Below are positions 15,062-17,746 of a stretch of DNA of 17,746 nt, piece after piece. Made by a program: the position numbers and the translations under genes. The stretch covers positions 1 to 17,746 of the forward strand of contig JAUUNJ010000016.1 of NCBI GenBank assembly GCA_030844625.1. The letters are read 5' to 3'. The stretch is from Roseburia sp. Its GTDB lineage: Bacteria > Bacillota > Clostridia > Lachnospirales > Lachnospiraceae. How positions within the stretch are numbered: position 1 is the first letter of the stretch; each line of letters starts with the position of its first letter. A model generated the notes under the pieces. The model saw nothing but the letters and a program-made list of their open reading frames with translations. It ran no database searches and was not told the origin of the DNA.

Positions 15062-15090
15062 ATACTAACACTTTTCGGAAACGTTTTCAA
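15062..15090 (-). promoter_or_regulatory. Predicted promoter of the maltose operon
   Basis: On the minus strand TTGAAA (15085-15090) and TAGTAT (15062-15067) are exactly 17 bp apart. An A/T-rich stretch (15091-15110) upstream could act as an UP element. The start of transcription would be near 15055, giving a leader of about 80 nt. Operator 1 covers the -35/spacer and operator 2 the start region, an arrangement for tight repression. Confidence 0.72.
15077..15088 (-). promoter_or_regulatory. LacI-family operator 1 (over the -35 box)
   Basis: GGAAACGTTTTC, palindromic about a central CG and very similar to operator 2. It overlaps the -35 hexamer and the adjacent spacer, so occupation would exclude RNA polymerase. 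Confidence 0.75.
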
Positions 15091-15510
15091 TATTTTTTTC
15101 ACTTTTCTTCAACAATTTGGCTTATTGTACAAATTCCTCGCTCTTTTTTGTGCATTTTTTACAATTTTATTGTAATATTGGCTATTAAAGTACATATTAT
15201 ACACAACAAAAAGAGCCAAACAATTAAACCTTTCTTGGTTCAACTGTCTGACCCTTAGTTTCTATTGTAATTATGCTCCCTGTTTTGCACCTTTTACAGT
15301 ATCCCGGAAAATTCACAAGACGCGTATCACTGGGCAACCACCTGAACATTTTAGTGTATCCGTATACGGGGCATTAATACCAAAACTCTTTCATCCGGTG
15401 CCCTCTATATATCTCATTATGTTTTCATAATAACACCTTTATTTATTTTTATACGAACGAGTTTAAAACTTTCTAAATATTGTTTCTAGTTTCATCACTA
15501 TACAATATTT
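15091..15510. other. Intergenic stretch upstream of the maltose operon: contents
   Basis: Apart from the promoter and operators (to 15090) it contains AT-rich DNA with a 7-bp palindrome (TTACAAT-TTT-ATTGTAA, 15159-15175), a possible weak hairpin with T5 at about 15207-15243 that would end a minus-strand transcript, the broken KTR-type gene (15224-15394), and from 15395 to 15510 only AT-rich sequence with a small inverted repeat (AATATTGT 15476-15483, ACAATATT 15502-15509) just after the stop codon of the next gene. No intact gene or RNA gene is recognisable. Confidence 0.6.
15224..15394 (-). pseudogene. Broken cysteine-rich KTR-type protein gene (in-frame stop at codon 7)
   Basis: Reading from an ATG at 15394 with GAGGG upstream, the frame gives MKEFWY, a TAA stop (15374-15376), then CPVYGYTKMFRWLPSDTRLV, NFPGYCKRCKTGSIITIET and a final TAA at 15224-15226: 57 codons, the normal size of the family. 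The small cysteine-rich KTR proteins have the plan W..CPVCG.KTR.....DT.L.NFP..CPKCK. Here the first Cys pair is damaged (CPVY) and the KTR motif is lost. DT.L, NFP and the second Cys pair (CKRC) remain. The family is usually met on Tn916-type conjugative transposons, so this looks like a relic of one. I recognise the pattern from memory; a profile search would settle it. The damage and the stop argue against function. Confidence 0.68.
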
Positions 15511-16347
15511 TTATTTTTTTGTTTTTCTTTTTATTGTGTATTTTAGTTTTTTACTTCCTGAATATTTACCTTTAAACTTAACAGTAATATAATATTTGCC
15601 TACTTTTTTAGACTTTTTATTTTTATAAACCAACTTGTAATTTGATGAACTGATTTTTCGCCCATACATATCCTTAATAATTACTTTTGGAACATGCTTT
15701 TTACCATTATATTTAAAAGACTTTTTACTTAGTTTAATTACTTTTGGATGATATATTGTAGTTTTTGAATACAAATGTCCACATACATTACATACTTGTT
15801 CCTTTTTTCCATTTTTCTTTATCGTTGCTTTTGTTATAACGGAACAATAATTATGCCCATATATTGTACATTTATAATCATACATCTTCATTTTTCCATT
15901 TGAAAAATCTATGTATTTATACACCTTATTAGATTCACATATTTCATCATCTACAGCATCATCATAAACATGATACAATGTACAAGAAATACTATAACAT
16001 CCACTAGGACTTCCTGCATATGTTTTTCCATAATAATCATTTTTTTCAATAATTGTAGTAATATTTTGATTTAACCCGTTTCCAAATTCCTGGGAACCTT
16101 TCTGAACAATTGCGCAATCCTTAATTTTACTGTTATTTTGTTCACTTACAATTACTATTTGTAGTTGGTATAAGTTTGTATTTCCGCTTACATTAACATC
16201 TGCCGTTACCGAAACCGTGCCCTTATTTTCATTCAGCACTGTTACATCTTTAATCGCAACCATGCCGCTTTCATCTGCTAATACGTTCTTTGACATTACA
16301 CAAAAACAGATAAATAGAAATACTATAATTATTAATCTTTTTTTCAT
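15511..16347 (-). CDS. Secreted Lys-rich protein with a Cys/His repeat module of the Clostridia surface-protein type
   Basis: 278 residues. Residues 1-24 are a signal peptide (MKKRLIIIVFLFICFCVMSKNVLA). Residues 25-150 form a beta-rich region of unknown family. Residues 160-195 carry CTIYGHNYCSVITKATIKKN followed by CNVCG, i.e. a His/Cys arrangement that could hold a metal. Residues 200-272 match a repeat common in secreted and cell-surface proteins of Clostridia (HPKVIKLSKKSFKYNGK, PKVIIKDMYGRKISSSNYKL, then VGKYYITVKFKGKYSG). There is no lipobox, sortase motif or transmembrane C-terminus; the basic C-terminus (KRKTKK) might hold it to the wall by charge. GGGAGA precedes the ATG by 8 nt. It is unusually rich in Lys and AT compared with its neighbours and stands alone, as acquired genes often do. 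Function unknown. Confidence 0.75.
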   Translation of the reverse strand: MKKRLIIIVFLFICFCVMSKNVLADESGMVAIKDVTVLNENKGTVSVTADVNVSGNTNLYQLQIVIVSEQNNSKIKDCAIVQKGSQEFGNGLNQNITTIIEKNDYYGKTYAGSPSGCYSISCTLYHVYDDAVDDEICESNKVYKYIDFSNGKMKMYDYKCTIYGHNYCSVITKATIKKNGKKEQVCNVCGHLYSKTTIYHPKVIKLSKKSFKYNGKKHVPKVIIKDMYGRKISSSNYKLVYKNKKSKKVGKYYITVKFKGKYSGSKKLKYTIKRKTKK

Positions 16348-16398
16348 ATATGTCTCCCTTCACTTTCCACACCTATTGTCCTAATTTAATCATAATTA

Positions 16399-16605
16399 TC
16401 ACCCACTATTGGAACTAAATGAGCATTTTTTAGCATAATGGTTAACTTCTTTTTGGGTTTCAATATATACTCCATTAGTATATATCTTCCCTATTATCTT
16501 TTCAGAACTAATTTGTTCTTGTGATCTTATATTACCCTTTTTATTATACCAGTTCCCGCTTTCGTTCACAACCCTCACCCCATTATCCTTAACCCTGATT
16601 CCCAT
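16399..16605 (-). CDS. Small unassigned reading frame, possibly a gene fragment
   Basis: 68 codons from an ATG at 16605 without a convincing ribosome site. The frame stays open for about 25 further codons upstream (to a stop near 16685), giving a Met-free extension beginning RIDFDDSYIEDRNSKTEAM. This suggests the 3' remnant of a longer gene whose start is gone. The residues are mostly polar (NESGNWYNKKGN near residues 14-25), with no membrane segment, signal peptide or family motif that I recognise. It ends about 50 nt before the start of the secreted protein gene on the same strand. Treat as hypothetical. Confidence 0.3.
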   Translation of the reverse strand: MGIRVKDNGVRVVNESGNWYNKKGNIRSQEQISSEKIIGKIYTNGVYIETQKEVNHYAKKCSFSSNSG

Positions 16606-16666
16606 TGCCTCTGTTTTACTGTTTCTGTCCTCGATGTATGAATCATCAAAATCAATCCGTAAATTT

Positions 16667-16709
16667 GTATATTACCTGTATATTACCGTTAATTTTAAAG
16701 GTAATATAC
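16667..16709. repeat. Tandem and inverted 10-bp repeats (GTATATTACC)
   Basis: GTATATTACC at 16667-16676 and 16678-16687 (period 11 bp, about one helical turn), then its reverse complement GGTAATATAC at 16700-16709. The second and third copies make a perfect 10-bp stem with a 12-nt loop containing TTAATTTTAA. The same-face spacing suits protein binding; the hairpin suits a transcript end. Neither is proven. Confidence 0.72.
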
Positions 16710-16769
16710 GGCATATTTTTCTTTATTATTTTCTATCATCTTTTTCTCAAATTCCCTTTAAACAAAGGC

Positions 16770-16804
16770 AAAAAGAGCCGGTGGAAAACCACCAGCCCTT
16801 TTAA
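16770..16804. terminator. Bidirectional rho-independent terminator
   Basis: GAGCCGGTGG (16775-16784), loop AAAA, CCACCAGCCC (16789-16798), followed by T6 on the plus strand, and by T5 on the minus strand after the same stem (with two G-U pairs in the minus-strand RNA). It lies about 205 nt downstream of the Amt-PII stop codon and is the likely end of that transcript. Confidence 0.82.
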
Positions 16805-17008
16805 TGAGATTAAGTAAAATATATTTAAGAACAGAGTTCCAAAATATCGTTAACTACAAGCCTGCCCACCTACACATATGAATTAATAACATATGATAAG
16901 GCACCAGCCCCGACCGAAAAAGCAAAGCTTTTGAGGCCGAACGTATTATTCGTGTACTTTTCTTGTGTAAATTACACGGATTAATCTATACTAAAATTTG
17001 AATCGGAT

Positions 17009-17746
17009 TTACTTTACATTTGTGAGAGCATCATATCCAATCTCTCCTGTTCTGACTCTCATAACATCTTCTACATCTGATACAAAAATCTTTCCATCAC
17101 CTGTGCTGCCTGTGTACATAGCTTTTCTCGCTGCTGCAACTACAAGCCCCGGATCAACTGTTGATACAACAATGTCTACCTGTAACTTAGGGAATAAGTT
17201 CATTGTAGTCTTAAGACCTCTGTAACTACCTGTCTTGCCTTTTTCAACACCACAGCCCATTACCTGACTTACCGTCATACCTGTTACTCCAATGGCTGCC
17301 ATTGTATCTCTAAGAATTCCAAATCTGTCTTCTGGACAAATAATTGATATCTTTGTATACTTGCCTTCTGCTTTTGCATCTAATGATAATTGAGCCGGTT
17401 TTATACCGGAAAGATCTGCTGAACCTTCGCTCTCACCTGCAAAAGATGGTGCTGTTGGAAGGAAGTCTGCGTAAGCTGATGCAAGACCATGCTCTGAAAT
17501 ATCCATACCAAGGATTTCATCTTCTACGGATGCTCTAAGTCCGATTGTATGCTTAATTATCTGGAATACAATTGTCATACATACTGCTGCATAAGCAACG
17601 ATACATACAACACCAAGTGCCTGAATTCCTAACTGTTTGAAACCACCGCCATAGAAAAGTCCTATGATTCCATCCTGTCCCTTACCTGTTGCAAATAAGC
17701 CAACTGCTAAAGCACCCCAGATACCGTTTGCCATATGTACACCAAT
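17009..17746 (-). CDS. Ammonium transporter fused to a C-terminal PII (GlnB) domain, 5' part missing
   Basis: The visible 245 codons begin IGVHMANGIWGALAVGLFAT, the Amt signature that follows the second pore His (His4 here), so the protein extends beyond the window; a Met further in is internal. The last Amt helix is about 40-65, then a linker to about 125, and the PII domain follows (TKISIICPEDRFGILRDTMAAIG to YDALTNVK). PII landmarks: Lys/Gly T-loop start GCGVEKGKTGSYRG, TGSTGDGKIFV (B-loop, ATP binding) and RVRTGEIG (C-loop). The canonical uridylylated Tyr51 is replaced by Thr in this alignment. PII normally plugs Amt pores depending on ATP, ADP and 2-oxoglutarate; here sensor and channel are in one chain, so gating is presumably autonomous. 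The stop is TAA at 17009-17011. Confidence 0.93.
   Translation of the reverse strand: MGVHMANGIWGALAVGLFATGKGQDGIIGLFYGGGFKQLGIQALGVVCIVAYAAVCMTIVFQIIKHTIGLRASVEDEILGMDISEHGLASAYADFLPTAPSFAGESEGSADLSGIKPAQLSLDAKAEGKYTKISIICPEDRFGILRDTMAAIGVTGMTVSQVMGCGVEKGKTGSYRGLKTTMNLFPKLQVDIVVSTVDPGLVVAAARKAMYTGSTGDGKIFVSDVEDVMRVRTGEIGYDALTNVK

Larger units (their letters stand above)
16606..17008. other. Intergenic stretch before the Amt-PII gene: contents
   Basis: It holds the upstream extension of the small frame (to about 16685), the GTATATTACC repeat cluster (16667-16709), a bidirectional terminator (16770-16804) and a segment of about 200 bp (16805-17008) with several imperfect inverted repeats but no gene. 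In the latter, CGACCGAAAAAGC can fold on GCTTTTGAGGCCG (16910-16940), CATATG occurs twice (16876-16898), and GTGTAA/TTACAC is a short palindrome near 16964-16976. No known RNA family is recognised. Confidence 0.5.

Noticed and set aside
15041..15088. CcpA catabolite (cre) sites rather than cluster-specific operators
   Set aside because: The outer bases do not follow the usual TG..A...T..CA pattern well, while both sites resemble each other and a LacI-family gene is in the cluster. CcpA binding is not excluded.
15240..15420. A riboswitch or structured RNA in the GC-richer segment upstream of the maltose operon
   Set aside because: The higher GC is explained by the KTR-type pseudogene reading through on the minus strand; no known riboswitch core was found.
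16605..16817. Plus-strand frame of 70 codons with hydrophobic stretch
   Set aside because: It begins at TTG without a ribosome site, runs straight through the strong terminator at 16770-16804 and shares no pattern with known small membrane proteins.

Overview
The window looks like a low-GC Firmicutes chromosome, most likely a gut Lachnospiraceae (Clostridia). The signs are strong AGGAGG-type ribosome binding sites with ATG starts, AT-rich spacers, a Gram-positive sugar-binding lipoprotein, a fused Amt-PII ammonium transporter, and a secreted protein with a Cys/Lys-rich repeat of a kind I associate with this group. The genus is not determinable from what I can see. Almost everything is on the minus strand; one gene (7394-8266) is on the plus strand.

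Region 1 (1-7380), read right to left. A tightly packed run encodes a membrane-anchored TcaA/NTF2-like protein, a flavin reductase family protein, a Gfo/Idh/MocA oxidoreductase, DNA polymerase IV (dinB), a divergent shikimate kinase family protein and an M23 (LytM) peptidase. Its joints are 1 nt, 5 nt, 31 nt, an 11-nt overlap and 13 nt, so it reads as one operon. murA follows with its own promoter and a strong terminator, and then a truncated serine hydrolase of the beta-lactamase fold runs off the left edge. Three of these (TcaA-like, M23, MurA) point to the cell envelope.

Region 2 (7381-8310). A plus-strand gene encodes a sigma-70-like protein with regions 1.1, 1.2, 2 and 3 but no region 4. 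Its region 2.3/2.4 has lost the residues that melt and read the -10 element. It ends at a bidirectional terminator shared with the convergent yesL-type gene. This is the most unusual protein in the window.

Region 3 (8309-15100). A maltose/malto-oligosaccharide utilisation cluster on the minus strand: binding lipoprotein (malE-type), two permeases (malF/malG-type), 4-alpha-glucanotransferase (malQ), a LacI-family regulator and a DUF624/YesL membrane protein. The malE promoter carries two LacI-type operators (GGAAACGTTTTC and GGTAACGTTTCC) placed over the -35/spacer and just after the start of transcription. The neighbouring LacI protein is the natural candidate to bind them. The regulator has its own promoter embedded in a duplicated 31-bp element. 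No ABC ATPase or amylase is present here, so the transporter must borrow an ATPase from elsewhere.

Region 4 (15100-16800). An AT-rich accessory patch contains a broken 57-codon relic of a cysteine-rich KTR-type protein (a family usually seen on conjugative transposons), a secreted Lys-rich protein with a Cys/His repeat module, an unassigned small reading frame and a set of 10-bp tandem and inverted repeats. It looks like the residue of mobile-element activity.

Region 5 (16805-17746). An unexplained structured spacer precedes the 3' part of an ammonium transporter gene whose protein carries a C-terminal PII (GlnB) domain; the gene continues past the right edge.
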